A model generated the notes under the pieces. That model made no database searches. It was not told where the DNA came from and saw nothing but the letters and a program-made list of their open reading frames with translations. From Apus apus (taxonomy: Eukaryota; Chordata; Aves; Apodiformes; Apodidae), in NCBI RefSeq assembly GCF_020740795.1, contig NC_067295.1:2356501-2420500 (forward strand): a DNA stretch of 64,000 nt, written 5' to 3'. Of this stretch, positions 1-11,839 are shown one piece after another. How positions within the stretch are numbered: the stretch's first letter is position 1; the number at the start of each line of letters is the position of its first letter. A program made the translations under genes and the position numbers.

Positions 1-2757
1 CGCCCACCCTCACATGTCACTGCTTGGATAGGTGCTTATATGTATTTCAATCGAGTGAGTCACTCAGGCAGAGGGGACTGGGCACAGCACTGCTCCTGTC
101 CTTGTCTTCTTGCTGGGTAAATGATGGCTGGGAATGCAGTGAGCCTGAGAGCCCCTCATTTTGGTGGATCTAGTAGATTCGGTGACTGAATGGGCTGTGG
201 TGGGCGTTTGGGGTTTATTGTGGCTGAAGAGGTGGGGACTCAATCTCTGGCCCTGGGATCTCCATGCGCCGTCAGGAATAACACCTTGGAATTATTGTGG
301 CTTTGAATTACAGAGGGTTTTTATCATGATATGTAGAAACAGAAGGAACAGAGGCTTTCTTGGATGATCTGAATGCACCACTGAAGGGCTTTGGGGGAGT
401 TCTTGTAGGCAGGACAACCATGTGAATCCCGACTCCTTTGGCAGGGTCAGGGGCTCCAGCTGCAGAACTTCAGCCATGTAAGATGGTGTTTTCCATCATA
501 TAACAGAAATGAAAATTCGGAGGGCAGCTCCCAAGCTGTGCCAAAGTCCATTATGTCACTTTAATCAATACAACCTTGTTTCCTCTCAGGGCATCTTGGA
601 GCAGTTAAGGCTGCTTTAACAATGTGCTCAATCCATTTGCCATCATCACTCTGGGCAGTAACAGGCAGTAATTTAACCCAGACAGGGGGGATGTTTCCAG
701 GGTGATGCACACTGGTGGGCTGGCCTGTGGAGGTTTTCCTTCAGCTTTGGGTATAGCAATGGTTTGTATCTCCTTGATTTCATTGCTGATCTCGTTTGGG
801 AGTTATGAGATCCACTGGGACAGGTTTGTGTGATGATTACAGCTTTCTGCCAGCCGGAGACTTGCCACACAGTGGCCACATTCAGTGCCCATGTTGCCCT
901 CGTGCCTTTTAGACACCTCCTCTTCTGTTTTTTGGCACTCGGGGCAGCACTGAAGGGATTTGCTCTGAAAGGACCGAGAAGCTGGTACCTTTCCTGCCAG
1001 GGAAAAGTCAGTATTGTGCAGCTGAGCCACTGCCGCAAAAGGCTGGTGGTCCTCAGGTAACCCCCCTTCCTGTCAAATCTTGGTAACAGCTGTAATGCAG
1101 AGATCAAAGCTTGTTCACAGATCATTCAACAGCAATAAAAGGAGGCAAAATCCATCTCATTACACACCTTAAATAATTCACCTTGCTCAAACCAATCTTT
1201 TGGAGCCATAATTATTTTAAAAGCAGTTAACTCCAAGTCCTTGTCAGGCCTCGTTTGTCAGACAGCTTCATTTTCCCAGCTTGTTGTCACTGCTTTGCAG
1301 TGCTGTTAGGAGACAGCAGCAAGTCGCAGCTATTGGGGATTAAACTTCAAACTGAAAGGATGATACAGGCATAAAAGCAGCTCAAGGGGTGCACGTACTC
1401 GTGCTACATCCCCACGCAACACTAATCCCTCCTATTCTGGGGGCTTTCCCGGTGTGAGACAGGGATCTGTAAAACCCAATCACTGCCGTTGCTCTTCCCT
1501 GCCACGTGCTGTGCTTCAGCCAGAAATTGTCTAGCGAGGCCAGATCCAGGAGCTCTACCCCAAAATCAGCTTCCTGACCTCTGGCTGTGCAGGAATTATT
1601 CACATTTTGGGGTGAGAAAAGTGCAGCAGCCCAGCAGAGCAGCCTTTTGTCCAAGGCCCCTTTGGGGCTTCTACTGGCTTGGAGTCCTCTTATGGTTATT
1701 TTATAGCAAACTCATGGGACACAATTATTCCAGTAACTCAGGCTAATCCTCCCTTAAACAAGAATTCTCTGCAGCCAGCCCCGTCTCCAAATGCATGTGC
1801 CAACTTGGTGTCTTTCAGGCTGAAATATTGCTTCTGGTGTGCGTGTTTGTTGTGCTGCTGGGGAGGTGTATATTTCTGAAGTGCAGCTGCCTCATTTTGT
1901 TTTACAATTCATAAGCAAAGGAACCCGAATGATCCAGTGCAGTGTGAGCACTAAAAATAGTTTTAATCAATCAACTTTTTAAAAATAAGAATGTTCCTTA
2001 AAATTATGCCAGCACCAGCCAGCACTGCCTCCTGGGAATTTTATTCTGACTCATTTTTATTCCAGTTCTGTTGTTTCTTTTATCTTTCTTTCTTTTTATT
2101 TTTTCCTGCTCCTATTTACCAAATATCATCGAGTTTGGACTGTTTTGTGTTACTTATCCTACAGGATGAGGTGGATCTTGCAGACTTTTAAGACTATTTC
2201 TGTCATGGTGGCATGAAGAGATAGGAAGTGTTATTACTGTAATTTGCAGGTATTTGGGCAGCACCCCTAATACTGGTGAAACAGGCACCACATGTTTTTA
2301 ATTCAATATTGCTACGTTGGAGAGGCATCCCAACCACACCCAGACCTTTCAGCCTATCCATTGATTAGAGGACATGGACATACAGATGCACTGGCTGTGC
2401 CGTGGGGCTTGGTGGGACAAGGCAGCAGCCGTGCCCACTCCATCCCCTGCTCTCTCTCATCCCAACACCTTTTCCTGCAAGCACTTTGATGCTCCACAGC
2501 TTTGCAGGAGCCCTGTTGCCATCTCATGCAGCAGCTGCTTTGGGGATCTGACCAACAAGGTGAGCATCCTCATGGCCTGCTGGACCACACTGGGGGAGGA
2601 CCAAGCCCCTCTCCGACCTCCCCAAACTCTTCCCCAGAGCCAGTTGCAGACAGGTGCCAGGTTAGGTGGTTTGCAAGCAGATGCTCATGTTTCAATCAGC
2701 CTCATTTCTAATGGCAAATAAATCTTGGCTTTTCCAAAGGAGGAATTTTATGACCAG

Positions 2758-2875
2758 GTTGGATGAGTTTTGGTGCAGCTTGGTCTAGTGGTGGGGTTCC
2801 CAGCTCATGAGAGAGGGATTGGAACTTGATGATCTTTAAGGTGCCTTCCAACCTTAATGATTCTATGATTCTAAG
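2758..2875 (+). repeat. CR1 LINE 3' tail
   Basis: The segment reads as a decayed CR1 3' end: a 'cagcttggtctagtgg' block, then 'gaacttgatgatctttaagg', then 'gccttccaacc' and a terminal 'attctatgattcta' tandem octamer. Orientation is + because the octamer tail is at the right end. It contains only 3' UTR sequence and no reading frame. Boundaries are approximate. Confidence 0.85.
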
Positions 2876-2953
2876 TCCTGCTGCTCTGCAATGAGTAGTG
2901 CATACCCAGCTCATCAAGAGCACACTGAAAATCCCAGTCTATCAGATCTGTGT

Positions 2954-2980
2954 ACATATATATATGTGTGTGTGTGTGTA
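2954..2980. repeat. (TA)n/(TG)n dinucleotide tract
   Basis: A short alternating purine-pyrimidine run: a few TA steps followed directly by seven or eight TG steps. It is a simple repeat with no sign of function. Confidence 0.9.
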
Positions 2981-5032
2981 TTTAGTACATTAGTCACATC
3001 TTAGCCTGTAAAAACTGAAACTTCAGTTGGCTGCTTCTCCTATAAACATATGTTCCCCTTGTAACTATAACTTGGCTTTTATCACTTTGTGTTATTCCCC
3101 AGCATCGTGTGCCCTACCAACAGATAGGATAACAGTAATAACCACAATATTGCCAGGTGTTTAAATAATGGGTTAAGTTTCCAAAATCCCCTGACTGACT
3201 TAAAAATAATAAGAATATGTGAAAATAGTAAGCACCATGGTCTTGTTGTGCTGCTTTTCAGTTGCTGAGTGTTTAGGTTTTTGGCTCCTGCCTCTCTCCA
3301 ACATGGGCACTTAGAAATGAGGGTTGGGATGAGGAGCTTTAGATGAAGCTGAGACTGACTCTGTAGGACCAGGGAATTTGAAGCAGTGTGTCCATTGTCA
3401 CAAGGCATGGGATGAAAGCAAAGGAGTTTGCTACACAGTGGTAATATGGTCCTGGCATTTTTTACTGTGTTTATTGCAGAAATATTTTTAGAAATAGAGT
3501 GATGGATGGTGGAGATTATCTCCCTGCAAATGGGGAGGTGCAGGCTGGCTGAACTGTCTGGTGAAGGAGACTGGGTGTGTTAGGGTATGTCTGAGCCTGA
3601 CCTGGAGGTTTGTGTGCTTGTTATTCAGAGCAGGGAAATGATTGGTGCAAAGTGAACAACACCCAGAGCAGGGCTGCAGGTGTGCCAGTCTGCTCTGTAC
3701 CTGTGCCATTTGAGAAGAGATACTGTACACCAAGCTTTCTAACAAGACAAGCAGTTGATTTTTCTTTCATTTCTATATTTAAAAGGGCCTTCCCTTTTTA
3801 AAGAAAATGCCAAGAGATCCCCTTATTGCATTGCACAAATGTGTAAGAACCTGAAAGTTTTCTAGAGACAAGAACTATCCACATCATTTTGCTGGCTAAA
3901 ATACAGGAAACAGAGATGCAAGCTGCATCATTGCACTTATTTTTACTTTTCTCTTCAGGCCAAGAATTGGAGGTTTATGGTGGGAAGGAGCTGGGCAATG
4001 CTGGGTTTGGGTTTGGCATTTACCAGTTCAGCAGAGTCATTATTTTCTTCTGCCTGCAACTGTCCTTGTACAAACCATCTCTGGAGGAGATGGAGCCTCC
4101 AGGCCTGGCTGGGGCAGGTCTCACAGTTTAGTTGGGTCTGTGCCTAAAGTGGTTGAACTAAACAGATTCAAAGCACAGCATGAGGACACAGCTTATTTCT
4201 GCTTTTGCTTAGGTTTGTTCTGTTGCCATAAACTCAATGGAATTAAGCCTTTTCTAAAGTTAAAATTAAGGGTTTGGACACGGGAGTGTTGAAGTTCTCC
4301 CTTTGACTTTTATCCTTGAGACTGGTGGCCAGGTCTGTGTGCCACGGTGTGGAGGTGACTGGGCTCTGTCCTGTTCCTCTGCTCCTTGCTTTGGGACCTC
4401 AGGTCAGCAATGCAAATAGTCACCAGTGCAATGTATTAAAAAGGGAAAGAGGAAAAGGAAAAGTACAGAGGCCAAATGCAAACTCGTCTTCAGGAAACAC
4501 TTAGAAACTATGGTTGGTGCTAAGCTGGCACAGCAGAGGTCAGCAGGAAGAGCAGGTCTTACCCATGCTGAGGCACCTTCCACCAACCAGACCACTTCAT
4601 CCTCAAGCCACTGGTCTTTCCCTGGAGGAGATTTCAGTAAAATCCTGTGAAAAACTGCCAGAGAGCATCAGCATCAGGAGAGTATCAGCATCAGTCATTG
4701 CTCTGACAGCAGGTGGGACCAACAACATTTTGGGGCAGAGCCTGGTTGCTGTGTTGCCTGAACTCAGGGCTGGGTTTCCACGTGAGAGGCTGTGCTCCCT
4801 GCCTCCTGCCCAAGGGTGCCCAGGGGATTTGAGCTTGGCCCAGATGCACTTGAGATGTCATTACCCTGGAATTTGTGACAGAGGAAGAAATATTAAGCAA
4901 ATCTTTTGCAATTATCTTTGCCTCCAGCAGTTAGTCCAGATTTGCCTTTATATCTTTTTCTTTTCAAACCTCCTAGTCACGAAGTTGGCTGCTTTTAAAC
5001 TGGGTGGTGCTTCGGTGGCCTCCAGAGCAGCA

Positions 5033-5046
5033 GTTTCCATGGAAAC
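5033..5046. promoter_or_regulatory. Perfect 14-bp palindrome, RFX X-box-like / inverted NFAT half-sites
   Basis: GTTTCCATGGAAAC is its own reverse complement. It fits the general RFX dimer pattern (GTTNCC-ATGGNAAC) and also contains two inverted GGAAA cores. It lies in intronic, moderately GC-rich DNA about 4.5 kb upstream of the first exon in the window. A 14-bp palindrome is uncommon, but binding is inferred only from the motif. Confidence 0.3.
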
Positions 5047-6270
5047 TCCAAAGCGTAATTTTTGCACAATCATGGTTTCCACGGGTCGCACCCACTGCTG
5101 CTGCTGGAGGGTCCTGAGCTGGTCCTGTCCCAGCTCCAGCAGCATGAGAGCTGGTGCCACTCAGCGTAGGACCAGGAGCCCTGTAGGGCTGATTTTGGTG
5201 TCACCATCCCACTTTCCTTGACCTCCTGGTTGCAACAAAAGCTGGGCAGAGCATGCACTGGTGCTGCAGGGTCACCTCCGAGGCCACTCCGTGCCGTGGG
5301 ACTTCTCTCTCTAGCCCCATCTTTGCTATTTGTCCTGGCACAAGCCCAGTGTTGGGCTGCTCACTGACTTTTTTCACCTTTTCTTCTCTCTTCTTTTCTC
5401 TCCTGGGTGTTTTCCCATCATTATCAGAACAGGGCTTTTCCTTCTTGATGTATATTTCAAGCTGGCTCAGGGGTTTGCTTTGGGGCATCTCCAGGTGGCT
5501 GCTGAAAGCCAGGCAAAAGCAGCTGGTCAGGGGTTAAATTACAGCTTCTGGGACTCCTCTAGAGCCCTGAGCAATGAAGGGGAGAGTGAACTGAAATTCC
5601 CTTGAATATCTGTGCACCAGAGGGGGGGAGGATTAGTCCCGTCAGGACAGAACACTCAGGGTAATCCCACTAGCAAATTGGGGACTTCACTGTCATTAAT
5701 CTAATGTGAAAATAAGCAGTACAGGAGCTTAATGCCTTTGAGGGAGCTGCAGGCACAGGAGGAGAAGATGGGTTGGAGGGGCTGAGCAGAGGCAGGACCT
5801 TCCAGCCCAGAACCCTCCAAGCCGCATCCTATCAGGAAGTGGTCGAGGATGAGGGAGGATGGGAACATCTCTGAGAAATATCTGAGTCCTGAGCAGGGGC
5901 TTCCTTCTCTGGTCTGTTCTCTGGCCAAAGCAAAACAGTTCCCTAGGGTGGGTTTTCTTCTGCCTTTTCAGCCTTTTCTTCAAAAGCAACACAATTTTTC
6001 TTTGTCTCTTTTCTCCCCACATGCCGCAGCGCTGCCGTGTTCCCGCTCACAGCCCTGGCTGACCCTTGCTGACCAGGACCACAAAGCTGAGGAGAGCCTG
6101 TCTTTGGTCTGTTAGAAATTAGAACAGCTCTCCTGGCATCCTGAACAGCACCAAGTTGGGCTTTGGTGTTGGATGGACAAGGGACAGCAGTGGCTCTGCC
6201 TGTCTTTAAGGAATTGTGGCACTCGTTTCAACTCCAGTGACAATTCTTCTCATGTGGGGGGTTATTTAAT

Positions 6271-6456
6271 GAAGGAAGGAAGGAAGGAAGGAAGGAAGGA
6301 AGGAAGGAAGGAAGGAAGGAAGGAAGGAAGGAAGGAAGGAAGGAAGGAAGGAAGGAAGGAAGGAAGGAAGGAAGGAAGGAAGGAAGGAAGGAAGGAAGGA
6401 AGGAAGGAAGGAAGGAAGGAAGGAAGGAAGGAAGGAAGGAAGGAAGGAAGGAAGGA
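6271..6456. repeat. (GAAG)n tetranucleotide microsatellite, about 46 copies
   Basis: An unbroken run of GAAG units over 186 bp, all purine on the + strand. It gives open frames on both strands (repeating K-E-G-R and S-F-L-P), but these are artefacts of the repeat. The lack of interruptions suggests recent expansion and high length variability. Confidence 0.98.
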
Positions 6457-7559
6457 GCTTTTTAGAGATGGGCTGGGTGCCTGAACAAAAGGCACAGGGT
6501 AGCTCAGCAGAACAGGGACTTCACTCCTCAAACACCTTCTGCCTTAGGCTTCGGTAACTCTGCTGAAATAAAAAATCCAAGGAAAGGCCAGATCCAGAAG
6601 GTTGGCAGGTTTTTCTGATCAGAAAATGTTCTTTTTGAAATGTTTGTCAGTTTGTGTCATGATGAGAGTGATCTGAGCAACAAACAGGCACCAACCCAGA
6701 AACCAGAGGAGCCCGGGGTGTGGGAAACCCCAGCATCCATCAGGGTTTCCCATACTCCAGAGGACTCCCTCCAGGAACAGCCTGTGCCTCTGCCTTGCTG
6801 GGAACAGACTTTTTTATGTCTTATGCAAAAAAATCTGTCTTAGTTGAATGTTGCCATCAAAACCTGTCCATACTAATGATTCACTTTTGACAAATCAGTG
6901 TTTTCTGATGGAAAAGCAAATCTAATTCTTGATTGATTCTGCTAGAAACAAGGGCTCAGGCAGTGGAGAGCAGGATGGAGAACAGTAACACAGCCAGCAG
7001 CTCTTGGTGGATGCTGGATTCAAAAGCCTTATCCCTCCTGTGGCAGGGAAAAGCCTGGGATTTACACTTTCCCACTGCTGGAGTGGCACAGGATGGAGCT
7101 GACACAAGCCCAGGATCAGTGTCCCAAGGACAGGGCAGGATGGAGAAGCTAGGCAGGAGCAACCAGCTCCATGCCAGTGTGCTCCACCCTCCAGGGAATG
7201 CAGGAGACATGATTCTTCAGAATGTATACCTTTTTTAAACAGTTCAAAATCCACACATTTTAAAATCGTTACTTTAAAGGAAAAAGTAATAATCTGCAAG
7301 TATAATAAGTGGAATTAATGCAACTGCAGGCACCCTGGGAATAGCAGAGAGCTGTGTTTACAGGGAGATCCACACAAACCCCATCAAGCAATGCAAATGT
7401 TGTGAGTGGGATGTGGCCACGGGTTGGGCTTTGTTTGGGTCTGGTGGGGGCTGTTTTCTCTCCAGAGCAGGATCACACTCTGCTTCTCATAAGGCAAAAG
7501 GGAAAGAGATGCAAAAGGTCCCTAAAGATGTAAAAAATCAGAAAGAAGTCATTGAAGGG

Positions 7560-7612
7560 AGGGAGAAAGTAAAATAAATAAAAGAAAAATAAAAACCTAT
7601 AAATAAATAAAC
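7560..7612. repeat. A-rich low-complexity tract (AAATA-type)
   Basis: Irregular AAATA/AAAATAAA units. It could be the remains of a retroelement poly-A tail, but no recognisable element body precedes it. Confidence 0.6.
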
Positions 7613-8057
7613 TGACCCTGGTATTTCAGTGATGCACAAGTCCTCTGGGGCTGTGTCCAGGAGCTTCCCCTGCTCCAGCTCCTCCTGCATCACTGATGGG
7701 GTGACCTGGGGTTTCGTTTCATTTGTTTATTTGATTTCATGCATTTACATTTTAGACTAATGGGTTTCCAGGTCTGTAAAGTTTGGTCTCCAGCATGGGC
7801 TCCAAGGTGTTCCCAGCTCTGAATTTTCAAATGAAAGCCCTCGCCAAATCAAGTGGTTTGAGCTCAGGTTCTATGGAAGCTGCAGGACCTGACCCTGCTG
7901 ATTTCTCTATTTTCTTTTAATTTGGGTAATTGAGAATGTGTGTGCAAAAGTAGTTTAAGACTGAAGCCCTGCACTTGCCTAATCTTGTGTTACAGTAAAT
8001 CCTGTGCTCAACTGCTAAAATGCCAGTTAAAATACTTCTCAAAACAGCAGGGATAAA

Positions 8058-8332
8058 TATGGTAGGAATGGGCTGCTCAGGGAAGTGGTGGAGTCACCAT
8101 CCCAGGGGGTATTAAAAAAATACTTGCAGATGTGACACTTCAGGACATGCCCTAGTGGGCATGGTGGGGTTTTCTGTGTTGTTGTTTGGTTGGTTGTGTT
8201 TGGTTTGGGGTTTCTTTGTGTGGTTTGTTTGTCTTTGTTTGTTTGTTGTGGTTTTTATTCCCTCCTGGGTGGACAGATGGACTCTGTGATCTTGGAGGTC
8301 TTTTCCAACCATAACGATTCTACAATTTCTGC
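8058..8332 (+). repeat. CR1 LINE 3' fragment carrying a T/G-rich expansion
   Basis: The left part (from 'gggctgctcagggaagtgg') is the end of the CR1 ORF2/3' UTR boundary, followed by 'gtggagtcaccatccc' and 'gacatgccctagtgggcatgg'. The right part has the usual 'gatcttggaggtcttttcc' and 'cgattctacaattct' end. Between them, about 8167-8260 is filled with TTTG/TTGG-rich simple sequence not typical of CR1, probably an internal microsatellite expansion. Confidence 0.85.
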
Positions 8333-9482
8333 TCAGGTTTCCACAGCAGTGGAACTGTTGTTATCAGAAACAAGGCGATGTCTGTGTGCTGCTTTCTCCA
8401 TGATCCCTTGCTCACATACTCTCCTGTGTTTGAAAGCATAAAGGTTTATTCACACACAGATGTTACCAATTAGTTTCCTAAGAACAGTTCTCTCATTCAT
8501 GCCTAATTTGTAAAACTCCTGTTTAGTTCTCCCAAACCTTTTTTTATTGTTTTAATAGTCACCCCAGCAGCAGTGATCGTAAGCTCTGGGCCTATTTTGC
8601 ACTGATGCAAATCACCACTTACTACTTTGAAGTTATTAATGGTTGTGCAGTTGAACACTGGTGGGTCCTGTAAGAGAATATGGTCTTTTTTTTTTTGGCG
8701 ACTGGAGACATCCAACCTTGAGCCTTTTCCATCCCTTTTGAAGCCTGTGCTGTGCATGCTGGGTCCTGGTTTACATCCTGTATCCCAACCTGCTGCCATC
8801 CTTGGCCCTACCAGCTTGTGCCACCAGCTTGGCTTTGTTTTGCCTTCATCCTCAGCCATGGTGTGGATGTCAAAATGGACTCTGTAGCTTCTTGAGACTT
8901 AGAAACTGGGTGGGAAGGAGACTCGAGATAGAAACACGAAGAGCAGCCTCACTGTTTGGAGCAAATAACTGGGCATGAGCCCAATGTTTGGTGGTGCCAG
9001 AATTAACTAATATTTCTTTGTCTTGTTTTCTTTAGCTTGGTGGTGAAGGAGTTAGTGCTAGCGGAGGTGTGGGGTGATTCACTGGTAAAACCCTTTGAGA
9101 TCTCGAGATGAAAGTTGCTGTGGGAGGAGGACAGAGGCGGCTTTGCTCTGGGCTGTGCTCTGGGCTGCCCCTGGGTGTGCATTAAGTACAGAAGAGGATG
9201 GGGGTGTGGAGGACCTGGAATGGAAAACATAGCCATGGGCCTGGCTGTGCTTCTCTGAGTTGCTGCTGTGCAGGAAATGAAAGACACCCTTTGTCCCTTC
9301 ATCTCAACAGGAGTACCCTTTCTAAGGCCTGCTCCTCAGTTGCCAAAAACTTCAAACCTTAGCAAACCTGGGATGTTTGGCAGTGTTTTCTTTTCTGCTT
9401 GCTGGAGGAGTGAAGGCTTCTGGTGTAAATTGTGTGGTGCTTCAGCCTCCCCCCTCCTGATGGCTGCTGAAGGGTTTTGCTC

Positions 9483-9503
9483 TCCTTAACACCCTGCTCT
9501 CAC
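9483..9503 (+). other. CACNA1H: U12-type intron 3' end: branch site TCCTTAAC and AC acceptor
   Basis: TCCTTAAC at 9483-9490 matches the U12 snRNA-pairing branch-site consensus at all eight positions. The intron then runs 13 nt and ends 'ctctcac', so the acceptor dinucleotide is AC at 9502-9503. There is no AG between the branch site and the conserved Trp-Phe-Glu-His codons, so a normal U2 acceptor cannot supply this exon start. Minor-spliceosome AT-AC introns are known at conserved positions in voltage-gated sodium and calcium channel alpha-subunit genes. The matching ATATCC donor should lie upstream of the window. Confidence 0.9.
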
Positions 9504-9615
9504 CTGGTTCGAGCACGTCAGCATGCTGGTCATCCTCCTGAACTGTGTCACCCTGGGCATGTTCCAGCCCTGCGAGGACGTGGAGTGCCAGTCGGAGCGC
9601 TGCACCATCCTGGAG
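9504..9615 (+). CDS. CACNA1H: CACNA1H exon: domain I S1 and S1-S2 loop
   Basis: 112 bp. The first base completes a codon begun in the upstream exon (expected Pro), then 37 codons from Trp-Phe-Glu-His. The hydrophobic run [14 protein letters not shown] is the first transmembrane helix of domain I. The extracellular loop that follows has the motif [12 protein letters not shown], with three cysteines and acidic residues; in mammalian Cav3.2 an Asp in this loop helps form the high-affinity nickel/zinc site. The exon ends with Leu-Glu in phase 0 before the donor GTAAGG. The acceptor is the AC-ending U12 type. Confidence 0.93.
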
Positions 9616-11705
9616 GTAAGGATCCCATGCTGCCCCGCCTGCCTGGGACCTGCAGGGTGCAGCGGGGTGGCCATCCCAGGAGCTGGGACCCCCATCTCAT
9701 CCCTTTTCCTCAGGATCCAGCTGTGAAAGCTCTTCCCACAGGGATGTTTTTTCCAATGCAAAGCCTGTCCTCTGAGGAGACCTGCTGCCATGGCCCTAGG
9801 TGAGACCCAAAGGCTGACTGGTTTGGACTTACCCAGCAAGACCCTTCCTCTACACATGCAGTAGGGCAGAGGGGCTCAAAACTGGGCAACCAGCTCCCAC
9901 TGGAGATGTTGAGCACTTCTTAATTACAGAATGGCCACTACCTCAGGGAGCCTCCTGCTCACAGTCAGTGGGTTCCACGCCAGCCAGCTCACTGCCAGCA
10001 TCTCTTGGATTGCTGCAGTCTGGACTGTGCAGTTCAGCATTGGAGACTTGGCCATTTTGTTCCCTTCTTCATGAACCAAAAAGCATGGGACAGGTCCATG
10101 CAGGCTCTCCTCCACGCCAGAGCCCACCAGCTGAAGTGTGGCATTGCCTAGAGCCAGGATAACTGACCTTTGGGAAAAGCACACACACATGAAGCTCAGA
10201 GGCCCTTGTTGGCCACCCCAAGCTTAGTGAGGTATCACGCTTGTCACATCATCCCTCTCTGTGTCCTGGCAATCCCCTGGCTGCCATATGCCCACAGGAC
10301 TGGTTTTGGAAGCCCATCCCAGCAGCATCTGGTGCGTGGGCTGCACCTTGGCGCTGGGCTTCCTGCAGCAACTCGGTTCTCAGGCTTGGAAATTATTTTC
10401 CCTGTTTCTGATGTATTACATCAACCTAGGCAGGAACTACTGACACGTGGTAGTGTAACGGGCTTGGGGAGTTTGAATCCTACACAGATCTGCTGCTTTA
10501 TTTCCCTTTGGGGTTTTCAGCCTTAGGGGAAGGCCGGTGGGATCCTTCCAACCAGCCTCTCCTTCTTCTTTCAAAGATGGGTCCAGAACTGCCTGCAGAT
10601 GCCAGGAATAGCAGAGTTCATCATCAAACCCTCTTTCAACCTTAAAAGAGGATCTGTTAAATGCAGAGCCAGGAAACCAGATGAACTGGGAAGCCAGTAG
10701 AGGTTTGTTATGGAATTAGATCAATTTTGGAGAAATTATTGCCTTTAGAGGCATCCGACTTAGGGGTCGTCTCAGAAGGTTGGGCTGGGTCAAGGTTGTT
10801 GTCAAGTGGCATCTGGAGGTGGCCAGTCCATCTCCTTTCCCAGAACGTGTCACAATGCAGAAAGCTGTGGGCTGAGCTGCCTCCAGAGAGTCCATGGGAA
10901 AGTGTCCAACTCTCCTGAAAGATGACACTCCGTGTGCCTGCCAGTTTTCTGCATGTATTCACCCACGTGAGGCTTTGTTTGGACAATGCCCATCCCTGCC
11001 AAAATGTCCAGGCAGACAAAGGGAATCCTGCCTGGATGAGGAGATTATATTATTGAATGTTAATTATTTGCTTCCTTTTTTGCATAATTTAATCAGACTG
11101 CAATCAGATGGTCTATTCCCCCAGAACAGACACATCCATTCTGGAGGAGCCCAAGCACTGAATTTGGTTTCTAGGAGCAGCAGAGTGATTACAACAACTG
11201 AGTATATTTGCAAACCCCAAAGTATTACCCGGAAGGTTTTGCAGGCAGAAAAGGGCTGCAGGTAAAGCCATTGTTATCCCTCACCCTGTCACAGGTGCAG
11301 CAGGGAATGGAAGCCAGAACATGAGGTAGAAAAGCCTGAACTTCTTTATGGAGGTGGTTGGATGCCAGTTATTAAATGAATTGAAATAATGGAACAAAAC
11401 TTCTGGGTAGTTTATCAAGGGAAAGCCTGGTTGATAAAGCCAACAGCCAGAGGAGCTGGTGCTCACACACAGCCATGCAGAGGTACATGGATGCACAGTG
11501 GGAACCTGGCTTCCATGCAGATGCTCTGTTAGTTCTACCATTGATCCACTTGGGCCTCAGTAAGAAAGTGCCAGCAACGCAATACCCAGCAGTGCAGTCA
11601 TTGAGAGGGGGCTTTAGACAGCAGCAGTCATGGCTGGAGATCTCAAAGGTCCTTGGGAAAAGAGCACAGCAGAACTGACTGTAATCATCTTTTACTGGTC
11701 TCCAG
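9616..11705 (+). other. CACNA1H: Intron, 2.1 kb
   Basis: GT-AG intron, phase 0 (donor gtaagg, acceptor ctccag). Ordinary unique intronic sequence. I see no repeat with a clear identity and no further exon. Confidence 0.9.
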
Positions 11706-11839
11706 GCATTTGATGACTTCATTTTCGCTTTCTTTGCGGTGGAGATGGTCATTAAGATGGTGGCTCTGGGGATCTTCGGGCAGAAGTGCTACCTTGGAGA
11801 TACGTGGAATCGCCTGGACTTCTTCATTGTGATGGCGGG
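11706..11839 (+). CDS. CACNA1H: CACNA1H exon: domain I S2 and S3
   Basis: 134 bp, 44 codons plus two bases. It encodes [20 protein letters not shown] (helix S2 with the conserved Glu of the charge-transfer region), the [14 protein letters not shown] turn, and S3 beginning DFFIVMAG. The DTWNRLDFF motif is invariant in Cav3 channels. The last two bases (GG) complete Gly with the C that opens the next exon, giving AGMMEYS across the junction. Donor is gtcagt; acceptor is tctccag. Confidence 0.95.

Larger units (their letters stand above)
1..9503 (+). other. CACNA1H: Intron (3' part), U12-type acceptor
   Basis: No exon was recognised here. Short reading frames on both strands are unstructured and match nothing I know. 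Contents: a CR1 tail at 2758-2875, an AT/TG dinucleotide tract at 2954-2980, a palindromic RFX/NFAT-like site at 5033-5046, a perfect (GAAG)n block at 6271-6456, an A-rich tract around 7560-7612, and a CR1 fragment with a T/G-rich interior at 8058-8332. The intron ends in AC rather than AG; see the branch-site entry. Its donor is upstream of the window. Confidence 0.85.

Noticed and set aside
4514..5221. Plus-strand 235-codon frame in the first intron
   Set aside because: No domain, mixed composition, no splice or start context, and not similar to any CACNA1H N-terminal sequence.
6173..6531. Frames of 89-103 codons across the GAAG block
   Set aside because: Simple-repeat artefact on both strands.
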